From: an uncultured Erysipelotrichaceae bacterium
GTDB lineage: Bacteria > Bacillota_I > Bacilli_A > Erysipelotrichales > Erysipelotrichaceae
DNA length: 43,010 nt
Assembly (NCBI GenBank): GCA_902775735.1
Contig: CACYNH010000023.1
Span: 1-43,010, forward strand
Direction of reading: 5' to 3'
In this document: positions 1-8,066 of the stretch, piece by piece
How the letters are laid out: the number at the start of each line of letters is the position of its first letter
How positions within the stretch are numbered: the stretch's first letter is position 1
Position numbers and translations under genes: made by a program
Notes under the pieces: model-generated
Database searches by the model: none
The model's input: only the letters and a program-made list of their open reading frames with translations
What the model was told of the DNA's origin: nothing

Positions 1-1
1 C

Positions 2-87
2 ATCTGAATCAATCAGATACCGTTGATTTTAGCTATTCAGATCCGGTCCCCCATGAAGGTCCCCCACGAATGAAGTCCCCCATGGAA
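2..87. repeat. Short repeats at the left window edge
   Basis: Three near-identical copies of a 12-13 base unit of the form GGTCCCCCATGAA lie at 45-57, 58-70 and 74-87. They follow an inverted repeat whose arms are ATCTGA and TCAGAT (2-18). Multiple short terminal repeats of this kind occur at the ends of some insertion sequences, including the IS21 family, but no transposase is present in the window. The identity is therefore open. Confidence 0.35.
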
Positions 88-109
88 TTTGGAGAGCCGA
101 AACAGAAAG

Positions 110-136
110 GAACCGGCAGCTTCACGGCTGCCGGTT
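110..136. terminator. Hairpin upstream of the amidohydrolase
   Basis: A 10-bp inverted repeat with arms AACCGGCAGC and GCTGCCGGTT and a 6-nt loop sits just before the first gene. There is no clean T-tract after it, so it may be a weak terminator of whatever lies to the left or a leader hairpin. Confidence 0.3.
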
Positions 137-147
137 ATGGTATTTCC

Positions 148-993
148 ATGATCATCGATATACATACCCATACATTCCCTGATCAGATCGCTGCCGCCAC
201 GGTTGATAAACTCGGTGACGCGGCGCATATTGAACCTGCCACTGACGCCTCCAGAGACGGACTGGTGCGCTCGATGGAAGAGGCAGGCATTGATCTTTCC
301 GTCATCCTGCCAGTGGCCACAAAGCCTTCCCAGGTGGAAAAGATCAACACCAGAGCGGCGGAAACCAATGAACTGTACGCGGGGAAACTGTTCTCGGTGG
401 GAGGCATGCATCCGCTGTATGAAAACTGGTATGACGAACTGGCAAGGGTAAAGGAGCTTGGCCTCAGAGGAATCAAGATCCACCCCGTCTACCAGGGAGC
501 TGATATTGATTCGGAGCCTTTCATGAACATCCTGAAACGGTGTGCTGAACTGGACCTGTTTGTCATCACCCATGCCGGCGATGACATCGGCTTCCCCGGC
601 GTTGTGCACTGCTCCCCTGAAATGTGTCTCCATGTCAAAGAGGAGATTCCGGATCTGAAGTTTGTCCTGGCCCATATGGGCGGCTGGCAGAACTGGGACC
701 GGGTCAGAAAACTGCTTGTCAGTACAGATGTGCTCATCGATACCGCCTTCTCCATTGATCCCGTTCATAAGCGCGGGGATTACTGGAAAGACGGCGAACC
801 GGTGCTTCTTTCAAAGGAAGAATTCAGAGAGATGATCTCACTGTTCACCGCTGAGCGTGTGATCTTCGGCACCGACTGTCCATGGGCTCATCAGGATGAA
901 TATGTGAAGCTGATGGGCACGCTTGGTCTGGCTGAAGAAGAATACAGAAAGATCATGGGCGAAAACGCCGCAAAGCTGATTGGAATTGAATGA
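148..993 (+). CDS. Amidohydrolase family 2 (ACMSD-like) metal-dependent hydrolase
   Basis: This 281-residue protein belongs to the amidohydrolase_2 group of TIM-barrel hydrolases and decarboxylases, which act on small carboxylated or aromatic substrates in the cytoplasm. The metal-site motifs are visible in order: HTHTF near the N-terminus (HxH), KIHP mid-protein, THAG, LAHMGG, and GTDCPW near the C-terminus, which supplies the late aspartate. I chose the ATG at 148 because the family begins with an M-I-I-D-x-H-x-H pattern. An upstream in-frame ATG at 70 would add 26 residues that run through repeats and a hairpin. The ribosome binding site before 148 is poor. The gene stands alone and ends at a bidirectional terminator facing the MATE gene. 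The substrate cannot be read from sequence. Confidence 0.85.
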   Translation: MIIDIHTHTFPDQIAAATVDKLGDAAHIEPATDASRDGLVRSMEEAGIDLSVILPVATKPSQVEKINTRAAETNELYAGKLFSVGGMHPLYENWYDELARVKELGLRGIKIHPVYQGADIDSEPFMNILKRCAELDLFVITHAGDDIGFPGVVHCSPEMCLHVKEEIPDLKFVLAHMGGWQNWDRVRKLLVSTDVLIDTAFSIDPVHKRGDYWKDGEPVLLSKEEFREMISLFTAERVIFGTDCPWAHQDEYVKLMGTLGLAEEEYRKIMGENAAKLIGIE

Positions 994-997
994 ATGA

Positions 998-1044
998 AAA
1001 AAGGTATTTCTGAACTGCTGAAGTCCGGAAATACCTTTTGTTTC
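998..1044. terminator. Bidirectional terminator between amidohydrolase and MATE genes
   Basis: The arms AAAAGGTATTTC and GAAATACCTTTT form a 12-bp stem with A and T tracts on the two sides. It serves the convergent genes ending at 993 (plus) and 1,043 (minus). Confidence 0.8.
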
Positions 1045-2401
1045 AAAGTGTGACCACCAGTCTGTTATAGATCTTTCTGAAGAAGATCAGGGAAAGCACA
1101 AGCGAAGCTGTTTCGGCAATCATGAAGCACCACCAGACATTGTTCACATTGCCCGTCTGCGCCAGCAGCCAGGCCGCCGGAATCAGGATGACAAGCTGTC
1201 TGCCGATCGAGATGATCAGTGAATAGACGCTCTGTGAGAAAGCCTGGAAGATCGATCCTAAGACAATGCAGATTGCCGCGATGGGGAAATGGATTGAGAT
1301 GATATGCAGGGCCGGAACGCCGATCGCCAGCATATCCTCACCCGCGTTGAAGAAACCGAGCAATTGCGACGGGAACAGGTTCATGATCACCGTGCCCAGG
1401 CACATGATGCCGAAGGCAACCATCAGAGAGAACTTCAGCGCCTCGTCGATTCTGCTTCTCGATCTGGCTCCATAGTTGTAGGCAAGCACCGGGATCAGGC
1501 CGTTGTTAAGACCGAAAACCGGCATGAAGAAGAAGCTCTGCAGCTTGAAGTAGACGCCGAAGACAGCCGTCGCTGTTGTCGAGAAAGCGATCAGGATCCG
1601 GTTCATGAGATAAGTCATGAGGGAACCGATGGACATCATCAGGATTGAAGGAATGCCGACGATATAGATCTGTTTCACGATCTTTGCCTCAGGATGGAGG
1701 ATCTTTTCAAAAGAGAAATTGATTTCCCTGTTGAACTTCAGATTCATGATCAGGCCGAGAGCGGCAGCGCAGATCTGGCCGATGACTGTCGCATAGGCAG
1801 CGCCGGCAACGCCGAACTTCGGCAGTCCGAACATACCGAAGATCAGGATCGGATCAAGGATGATGTTGATGATGGCGCCGGCCGCCTGGGAGACCATTGA
1901 GTAAATGGTGAGTCCGGTCGACTGCAGCAGCCTTTCAAAGGTCATCTGGAAGAAGATGCCGAAGGAGAAACAGGTCACAATCTTCAGATAGGTGCTTCCA
2001 TAGGTAATGATTTCCGGGTCGGTTGTCTGGGTATGGATGAACCAGGAAGCCACAAACAGGCCGACAAAGACAAAGACGATTGTGTTGAAGCACGTCAGTA
2101 AAAGACCTGTGTTGGCGGCCGCGTCCGACTTGTCAAAGCGCTTCTGGCCAAGCGATCTGGAAAGCAGCGCGTTGATACCGACGCCGGTGCCTGAGCCAAG
2201 AGCGATCATCAGATTCTGCAGCGGGAACGCAAGGGTCACCGCGGTCAGGGCGCTTTCGGAAAGCCTGGCGACATAGACGCTGTCGACGATGTTGTAGAGC
2301 GCCTGCACCAGCATCGAGATCATCATCGGCAGGGACATGGAGATAATCAGTTTCCTTACGGGCATCACGCCCATTTTGTTTTCTTTTCTTTCTGCTGTCA
2401 T
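1043..2401 (-). CDS. MATE family multidrug/cation efflux transporter
   Basis: A 452-residue integral membrane protein with the length and hydrophobicity pattern of the MATE family, about twelve helices in two homologous halves. The first half begins with the family signature around ISMSLPMMISMLVQALYNIV, followed by D-S-V-Y-V-A-R. MATE proteins export cationic drugs or metabolites using a sodium or proton gradient. The substrate is unknown. No Shine-Dalgarno sequence precedes the start. Instead a TATATT hexamer lies 7 nt before the ATG (2,409-2,414), which would fit a leaderless or near-leaderless transcript. A second in-frame ATG nine codons in has no better ribosome site. The gene is convergent with the amidohydrolase and lies downstream of, but separated by a terminator from, the heptad-repeat gene. 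Confidence 0.93.
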   Translation of the reverse strand: MTAERKENKMGVMPVRKLIISMSLPMMISMLVQALYNIVDSVYVARLSESALTAVTLAFPLQNLMIALGSGTGVGINALLSRSLGQKRFDKSDAAANTGLLLTCFNTIVFVFVGLFVASWFIHTQTTDPEIITYGSTYLKIVTCFSFGIFFQMTFERLLQSTGLTIYSMVSQAAGAIINIILDPILIFGMFGLPKFGVAGAAYATVIGQICAAALGLIMNLKFNREINFSFEKILHPEAKIVKQIYIVGIPSILMMSIGSLMTYLMNRILIAFSTTATAVFGVYFKLQSFFFMPVFGLNNGLIPVLAYNYGARSRSRIDEALKFSLMVAFGIMCLGTVIMNLFPSQLLGFFNAGEDMLAIGVPALHIISIHFPIAAICIVLGSIFQAFSQSVYSLIISIGRQLVILIPAAWLLAQTGNVNNVWWCFMIAETASLVLSLIFFRKIYNRLVVTL

Positions 2402-2447
2402 GGGCAGTAATATACCACATAAGACACCGCTTATACAGTATTGTGCC

Positions 2448-2480
2448 GCAAAAAACGGAACCTCTGATATGAGGTTCCGC
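2448..2480 (-). terminator. Terminator of the heptad-repeat gene
   Basis: On the minus strand a stem of CGGAACCTC and GAGGTTCCG with a 6-nt loop is followed by six T residues, immediately after the stop of the gene ending at 2,488. Confidence 0.85.
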
Positions 2481-2487
2481 TCAGATC

Positions 2488-5370
2488 TTATTCAATGGAG
2501 TCTGTCCGGTAGATGAATCTGACTGAACTGTCGGTGCCTTCCGCCGCTCCGGCGAAGGTTGTGTAGGATCTTCCCGCGGCGCTGATTTTCTTCAGCTGAT
2601 CCGCCAGACTGCCTAGATCCTCATTCAGCAGTTTTGTGATTTTCGAGATGCCCTCATCACTGAATCTCTGCATGCCGGCAAGCAGCTCCGCCGCTCCTTC
2701 ATCCAGGCTCACGCTGCCTTCGGCCAGAGTGGCTGTGCCTTCATGGAGCTGATCCGCTCCTTCGCAAAGGGATCCGGCTCCGTTCTTCAGAAGACCTGCC
2801 GCCTCTTTGATCTGACGGGCGCCGTCACTGACGCTGACTGCGCCGGCGGAAAGAGCGGGCAGGGAATCCGCGAACTGACCGATTCCGCTGAAGAGTTCTC
2901 CCATGCCGTCGTCGATGGTTTTTGTGCCTGCCGCAAGGGAATCCGCGCCGGCCGATGCTGTCTTCATGTTTTCAGCCAGAGCCGCTGTCCCTTCTTTCAG
3001 GGAAGCCGCGCCTTCGGCAAGTTTTTCTGCGCCTTCGCTCAGCTGCGGTGCTTTTTCACCGAGTTCCCTGGATCCGTCAGTGAGTTTTCCGATGCCTTCA
3101 TCCAGCTGGGACGCTCCGGCGCTCAGCTGATCCGCTCCTGCTTTGGCGCTGAGAGTGCCTTCATACAGGGAAGCGGTGCCTTCCTTTAATGAGCCTGCCC
3201 CGGCTGCCAGCTGGCTTGTGCCTTCGGCCAGAAGCGAGGAGCCCTCCGCCAGTGCTGAAGCACCGTTTACAAGCGCGCCGATGTTCTGCTCAGAGGACAG
3301 TGAGTCGGTGCCCGCTTTCAGCTGGCCAATGCCGCTTGTCAGTGCCGCAATCCCGCCGAGCGCCTGGGTTTCCATTTCACCGGTCTGGCTGATGATGGAA
3401 TTCAGGGACGCGTCGGTCTGTGCCGCTCCGGCTGAAAGAGCGGAAACCGAACCGGTATAGTTCAGCAGTGATGTCTGAAGAGAGGTCAGACCATCTGTCA
3501 GTGAAGAAGCGCCGGTCCCAAGTTCGCCAAGGGCCGCTGAGGCGCCGTTACTGTACTGGCTGGCCGCCCCTGCCGCATCCATCGCCGCTTTGGCTGAGGC
3601 AAGAAGCTGTTCGTCCACACCTTCCATCGCCGCAAGCGCCTGGTAAACAGCGGCTGCCTGGACATAGGCTGTAGAAGCGTATGATGCGCTGCTGTTTACC
3701 GCCTCAGCAGCAGAGGCGATGCCACCGGAAACCTGTGAAGCGCCGTTCAGGGCAGAAGAGACGCCATCGTTCAGGGCTGTGTTATTTGCCGAAAGAGTAC
3801 CAAGGCCGCTGCCGATGGCTGCGGTTCCTTCGCTTTCAAGCTGCGCGAGACCGTTCTTCAGGGCGGTGATGCCGCCGGAAAGAGCGTTTAAAGATGAAGC
3901 CTGCTCGTCGAGCTGGTTCATTCCGCTGCTTAAGGCGCTGATTCCTTCATTCAGCTTACCGATGCCGTCTTTCAGTTCACCGGCGCCTTTGGAAAGCGTC
4001 TGCGTATTGTCATTGACCGCAGAAGCGCCTTCAGCCAGGGAACCTGCCCCGCTGCTTAGCTGCTCAGCCCCGTTCACCAATGCGCCGAGGCCTTCTTCTG
4101 AAGCCAGCTGTTTCGCGCCTTCCGACAGACTGCCGGAACCCTGTTTCGCGGATCGAAGACCCGAGGAAATCTGTGAAACGCCGCTGACCGCCTGGCTGAT
4201 GCCTTCTTTGAGTTCCTGCGTGCCGCCGGACAGAGATGCCGCTCCCTCGTCAACAAGACCTGCCCCCTGGGCCAGCTGTTTTGCACCGCCGGAAAGAGCA
4301 GCAGCGCCCTGCGCCGCTTCGGCAGTGCCGTCTTTTAAGGCTGAAGCACCTGTTTTTAAGTCAGCTGCTCCGTCTGAGGCCGCTTTGGCGCCGGCTGAAA
4401 GCTGCTGTGTGCCGGAGCTGAGTTTTTCCGTTCCGGTGAGCAGCTGAACAGTGCCGTCTTTTAAGGCTGAAGCGCCGTCGGCAAGAGTGCCGGTGCCTTC
4501 ATTCAGTGTACCGGCTCCGTCTCTGAGAGTGGAAATGCCGTTTTTTAACGCTGAGGCGCCTTCGGTCAGCTGTGAAGCGGCGCTGTCCAGTTCATCCGCT
4601 TTTTCATGCAGGCTGCCGAGATCATATTTGTCGGTGTCGAAATCATTGAAGAAATCAGCGGTGACCGCGCTCAGTGTCATATCCAGTGTGAAGTCATCCG
4701 TGTCCGCTTCGATTTCAACATAATCAGGCAGTTTAATTGTCTTACTGCCGATCTGCAGACTGTCATCAATTCCCGCAAACGCCATGCCGGCGGCGATGGT
4801 GTTTTTGCCTTCAGAAACCGCCTTGCCGTTGGTGACGCTGATATTGGAAAATGTTTCGTTCGGCAGCAATGCTCCGGAAATGACAGCGAAAGGAATCAGA
4901 GTCCCCTTTTCGTCGCGGGCTGTGGCTGTGTAATCAAAGCGGATCGTCACATGACCGCTCTTGTGGGCAATCTCTTCAGCGCTGATTTTTCTGCCGTCGA
5001 GCGTATAGCTCAGAGATATTTCAACCGGCAGTTCTTCGGATGAGGTTCCCTGGTAATGAATATCGCTGCCGTCCGCCATCCATGTGAGCGTACCGTCGCT
5101 GTTTACCGTGAATTCCTGGTCGCCGCTGACATTTTCAATGCCGGCCAGGTTTGAAAAGTCGTTCAGCACGTCGGCTCCTTCGCCGTTTTTGAGCCAGTCT
5201 GAAACAATGACTTCACGGGCGCTGCCGTCGTTTCCGGCGATGACATAGACCGTCTCTTCTTTTTCGGACTGCGCTTCAGTTTCCTCAGCTCTGACGTTTG
5301 TCGGGGAAACTGCCGGCAGTGCTGTGACAAGCGCGAGCGCGCCTGCGAAAATTCTTCTGAATGTATGCAT
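2488..5370 (-). CDS. Exported XXXLXXG heptad-repeat protein (YhgE/Pip-associated type)
   Basis: A 960-residue secreted protein. Residues 1-28 are a signal peptide (basic start, hydrophobic core, cleavage probably after N-V-R-A). Residues about 30-255 form a non-repetitive domain, and about 255-925 are nearly continuous X-X-X-Leu-X-X-Gly heptads such as LKDGTVQLLTGTEKLSSG, which predict very long helical or coiled-coil structure. Such heptads occur in YhgE/Pip-like membrane proteins of Bacillota, but here I see no C-terminal membrane segments, and the protein ends in about 35 non-repeat residues. It starts 17 nt after the MMPL gene with a strong AGGAGG site, so the two form an operon. A role as an extracellular partner or spacer of the MMPL exporter is inference from this pairing. 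Confidence 0.85.
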   Translation of the reverse strand: MHTFRRIFAGALALVTALPAVSPTNVRAEETEAQSEKEETVYVIAGNDGSAREVIVSDWLKNGEGADVLNDFSNLAGIENVSGDQEFTVNSDGTLTWMADGSDIHYQGTSSEELPVEISLSYTLDGRKISAEEIAHKSGHVTIRFDYTATARDEKGTLIPFAVISGALLPNETFSNISVTNGKAVSEGKNTIAAGMAFAGIDDSLQIGSKTIKLPDYVEIEADTDDFTLDMTLSAVTADFFNDFDTDKYDLGSLHEKADELDSAASQLTEGASALKNGISTLRDGAGTLNEGTGTLADGASALKDGTVQLLTGTEKLSSGTQQLSAGAKAASDGAADLKTGASALKDGTAEAAQGAAALSGGAKQLAQGAGLVDEGAASLSGGTQELKEGISQAVSGVSQISSGLRSAKQGSGSLSEGAKQLASEEGLGALVNGAEQLSSGAGSLAEGASAVNDNTQTLSKGAGELKDGIGKLNEGISALSSGMNQLDEQASSLNALSGGITALKNGLAQLESEGTAAIGSGLGTLSANNTALNDGVSSALNGASQVSGGIASAAEAVNSSASYASTAYVQAAAVYQALAAMEGVDEQLLASAKAAMDAAGAASQYSNGASAALGELGTGASSLTDGLTSLQTSLLNYTGSVSALSAGAAQTDASLNSIISQTGEMETQALGGIAALTSGIGQLKAGTDSLSSEQNIGALVNGASALAEGSSLLAEGTSQLAAGAGSLKEGTASLYEGTLSAKAGADQLSAGASQLDEGIGKLTDGSRELGEKAPQLSEGAEKLAEGAASLKEGTAALAENMKTASAGADSLAAGTKTIDDGMGELFSGIGQFADSLPALSAGAVSVSDGARQIKEAAGLLKNGAGSLCEGADQLHEGTATLAEGSVSLDEGAAELLAGMQRFSDEGISKITKLLNEDLGSLADQLKKISAAGRSYTTFAGAAEGTDSSVRFIYRTDSIE
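2595..4599 (-). repeat. 21-nt periodic coding repeat (heptad array)
   Basis: The coding sequence repeats with a period of 21 nt, encoding dozens of XXXLXXG units. Copies are diverged at DNA level, but internal recombination and copy-number change would be expected here. Confidence 0.8.
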
Positions 5371-5387
5371 ATTTACCTCCTGCCCTC

Positions 5388-7442
5388 CTATGCGCGGGTT
5401 GTTTTGTTAATGAATGTATCAAGCAGGATCAAAAGACCCGGCAGTACGAAGATGACGCAGACCATGGAAATCAATGCCCCTCTTGCCATCAGTGAACAGA
5501 GGGAGGAAACCATGTCAATGTTGGAATACATGCCGACGCCGGATGTGGCGGCAAAGAATGCCAGAGCGGAAACGAGAACCGATCTTGCGCTTGAATTCAG
5601 CGCTTTTTCCGCGGCGGTATGCTTTTCTGTGCCCATGGTTCTTTCTCTTCTGTATCTGGTCGTGGTCAGAATCGCGTAGTCCACTGTGGATCCCAGCTGA
5701 ATCGTGCTGACAATGATCGAAGCAATAAACGGAAGCACCGTGCCGGTATAGGCCGGAATGCCCAGGTTGATGAAGATCCCCAGGTAAATCACAGCGACCA
5801 GAATCAGCGGCAGCGACAGTGACCGGAAGACAAGCGCGATGATCAGGAAGATGATTCCGATGGACACTGCCGAAACCTTCGCGAAGTCACGGTCAGTGAT
5901 TTCGATCAGGTCTTTGGTGGCCGGCGCCTCCCCGATCAGCATTGATCCGCTGTCGTATCCCTTGGCGATAGTCTGCAGCTGCGCAATCTGTGTGTTGACT
6001 TCATCGGAAGCCACTTTGAAGCGGGAGCCGATCAGGATCAGCTGCCAGTTTTCAGACTCCAGATTGTCCCGGATACTGTCCGGGATGAACGCGTCGGGGA
6101 TTGAAGTGCTTTTGAGAGTGTTGAGTCCAAGCACATACTTGATCCCGTCTACCTGCTTCATTTCATCGGCCATGGCCTGAATATCTTTTTCCTTTGTGTC
6201 CGCGGAAATCAGCAGCACATGGGTGGACTGCTGGTCGAACTCATCCGCCAGCTTATTGTTGGCGATGATCGAATCGAAGGTATCCGGCAGAGACTTGTCA
6301 AGATTGTAATAGACTGATGTGTGGGTATAGCCGTAGACAGCCGGGATCAGGGCAATGGCGGCGATGATCAGAAAGACCATGCTGTGCTTCGAGACAAAAC
6401 TGCCCAGTTTTCCGATATCCGGCAGCAGCGGCCGGTGTGATGTTTTCCGGATTGCCCCATCCAGAACAAGGACCATTGCCGGCAGGATGGTCACGCAGCT
6501 GACGACGCCGATCACCACGCCTTTGGCCATGACCAGGCCAAGGTCTTTGCCGAGTGTGAAGCTCATGAAACAAAGCGCGATGAAACCGGCGATTGTCGTT
6601 ACCGAAGACCCGATGATCGAGGAGAAGGTGTCGCTGATGGCTTCCGCCATCGCCTGATCCCTGTCATTGTTTTCCAGATGATCGCAATAGGAATGCCACA
6701 GGAAGATCGAGTAATCCATCGTGACTCCCAGCTGCAGCACCGCGGCGATGGCCTTGGTCAGGTAGGAAATCTGTCCCAGCAGAATCCGGTTGGAACCCAG
6801 ATTGTAGAGAACCGCCATCCCGATGGAAGCCAGGAAGATTAACGGAATAATGTAGGAATCCATCGCCAGCGACAGCACAATCACCGACATCAGCACCGCC
6901 AGGCCCACATAGACCGGAGCCTCCCGGTCGGCCAGGTTCTTGGTGTCGATCAGAACTGCGGTCATTCCTGACAGGAAGCACTGCTTCCCCGCCAGCTGAC
7001 GGATTTCAGTGCAGGCGGCAGTGGTGCTGTCGGCGCTTGTGGTGTCATCGAAGATGATCACCATCATCGTCGAGTCACCGCTGTTGAAAACGTCCAGCAG
7101 ATTCTGCGGCAGGATTTCCATCGGAACCGAAAGATCCGCAAAAGTGTCATACCAGATCACTTTCTGCACATGATTCACCTGTTCGATCTGCGCCTTGAGT
7201 TTCGCTGTGTCCTTATTGTCCATTCCTTCGGTGATGAACATCGCAAAGGCCCCTGTCCCGAACTCTTCTTTGAGGATTTCCTGCCCCTTCATTGTGTCAA
7301 TTTCATCAGGCAGGTATGTAAGCATGTCATAGTTGACTTTTGTATGGATATATCCAAGTCCTGCCGGGATCAGCAGAAGCAGGGATATGATCAGTATCGC
7401 GATCCTGTTTTTCACGATCGCGCGGCTCAGCCTGTTCAGCAT
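5388..7442 (-). CDS. MMPL/RND-superfamily transporter (YdfJ-like)
   Basis: A 684-residue membrane protein with the two-fold architecture of the MMPL family. TM1 lies at about 10-30 (IAILIISLLLLIPAGLGYIH), followed by an extracellular domain and a cluster of about five helices. TM7 near the middle (MVFLIIAAIALIPAVYGYTH) starts the second half with the same layout. MMPL proteins export lipids or hydrophobic small molecules using the proton gradient. I take the ATG at 7,442 because it has a strong AAGGGGGAG site. The longer frame to 7,553 adds 37 basic residues unlike the family. It is the first gene of an operon with the heptad-repeat protein. Substrate unknown. Confidence 0.9.
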   Translation of the reverse strand: MLNRLSRAIVKNRIAILIISLLLLIPAGLGYIHTKVNYDMLTYLPDEIDTMKGQEILKEEFGTGAFAMFITEGMDNKDTAKLKAQIEQVNHVQKVIWYDTFADLSVPMEILPQNLLDVFNSGDSTMMVIIFDDTTSADSTTAACTEIRQLAGKQCFLSGMTAVLIDTKNLADREAPVYVGLAVLMSVIVLSLAMDSYIIPLIFLASIGMAVLYNLGSNRILLGQISYLTKAIAAVLQLGVTMDYSIFLWHSYCDHLENNDRDQAMAEAISDTFSSIIGSSVTTIAGFIALCFMSFTLGKDLGLVMAKGVVIGVVSCVTILPAMVLVLDGAIRKTSHRPLLPDIGKLGSFVSKHSMVFLIIAAIALIPAVYGYTHTSVYYNLDKSLPDTFDSIIANNKLADEFDQQSTHVLLISADTKEKDIQAMADEMKQVDGIKYVLGLNTLKSTSIPDAFIPDSIRDNLESENWQLILIGSRFKVASDEVNTQIAQLQTIAKGYDSGSMLIGEAPATKDLIEITDRDFAKVSAVSIGIIFLIIALVFRSLSLPLILVAVIYLGIFINLGIPAYTGTVLPFIASIIVSTIQLGSTVDYAILTTTRYRRERTMGTEKHTAAEKALNSSARSVLVSALAFFAATSGVGMYSNIDMVSSLCSLMARGALISMVCVIFVLPGLLILLDTFINKTTRA

Positions 7443-7566
7443 ATCGCTCCCCCTTTCTCTGAAAGCATGCCTGTATTTTTGCGGCTTTATCGTTATAGTC
7501 CTCGACTGACCGCGGTTCAATAGACAATTTCCTCTTTTTAGACAGATCCGCAAATCTGTATTCCAT

Positions 7567-7598
7567 AAAAAAAGCAGACAGCGTGCGCTGCCTGCTTC
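7567..7598 (-). terminator. Terminator of the ior-paaK-ACT operon
   Basis: On the minus strand the arms GCAGGCAGCG and CGCTGTCTGC close over a 2-nt loop and are followed by seven T residues. It lies 18 nt after the stop of the ACT gene. Confidence 0.85.
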
Positions 7599-7616
7599 GG
7601 TAAAAATTGTCCCTGA

Positions 7617-8048
7617 TCAGTCCTTGATCTCATCCCAGGAGAGGATCTGAAGTCCTCTTGCGGCAAGCTTGGATTCAGCTGTCGCTGTGTCATTGACACG
7701 GAAGATCATGCCGGCCTTGCCGTCGGCTTTGGAGAGAACGAAGGAATACATGTATTCAATGTTGACGTCAACCGCCGCGAAATCGGAAAGAATCTTGTCC
7801 AGTCCGCCCGGTGTGTCGGGAATCTCAACGGCGATGACGGAATTGATGGAAGCGACGAAATCGGCGTCCTTGAGGATTTCAACGGCGCGGATGACATCGT
7901 CGACGACGATTCTCGCGATGCCGAATTCCTTTGTCTCAGTCAGTGAGATCGCGCGCATGTCGATGCTGTTGGCAGCCAGGACGCTGGTCATGTTCTTGAG
8001 CGTGCCGGGCTTGTTGACCAGAAATACTGAAATCTGTTTGATACTCAT
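7617..8048 (-). CDS. Tandem ACT-domain protein
   Basis: A 143-residue protein made of two ACT domains (about 1-68 and 69-143). ACT domains bind amino acids or related ligands allosterically. The first starts with the usual I-K-Q-I-S-V-F-L-x-N-K-P-G-T-L pattern. It is the last gene of iorA-iorB-paaK-ACT. Stand-alone ACT proteins commonly accompany phenylacetate-CoA ligase genes in anaerobes, probably sensing aromatic amino acids or their acids (inference). I prefer the second of two adjacent ATGs (8,048) because the GGAGGTGG site overlaps too closely with the first (8,051). Confidence 0.88.
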   Translation of the reverse strand: MSIKQISVFLVNKPGTLKNMTSVLAANSIDMRAISLTETKEFGIARIVVDDVIRAVEILKDADFVASINSVIAVEIPDTPGGLDKILSDFAAVDVNIEYMYSFVLSKADGKAGMIFRVNDTATAESKLAARGLQILSWDEIKD

Positions 8049-8066
8049 CATCCACCTCCGGATTGC

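Noticed and set aside
37..768. 243-residue minus-strand open frame opposite the amidohydrolase
   Set aside because: It is the antisense shadow of a gene with clear family motifs and has no recognisable domains or ribosome site.
2595..4599. CRISPR array or non-coding tandem repeat
   Set aside because: The periodicity is 21 nt, in frame, and encodes XXXLXXG heptads. There are no spacers.
2743..4723. Several long plus-strand frames opposite the heptad-repeat gene
   Set aside because: They arise from the biased, periodic 21-nt repeat of the real gene on the other strand.
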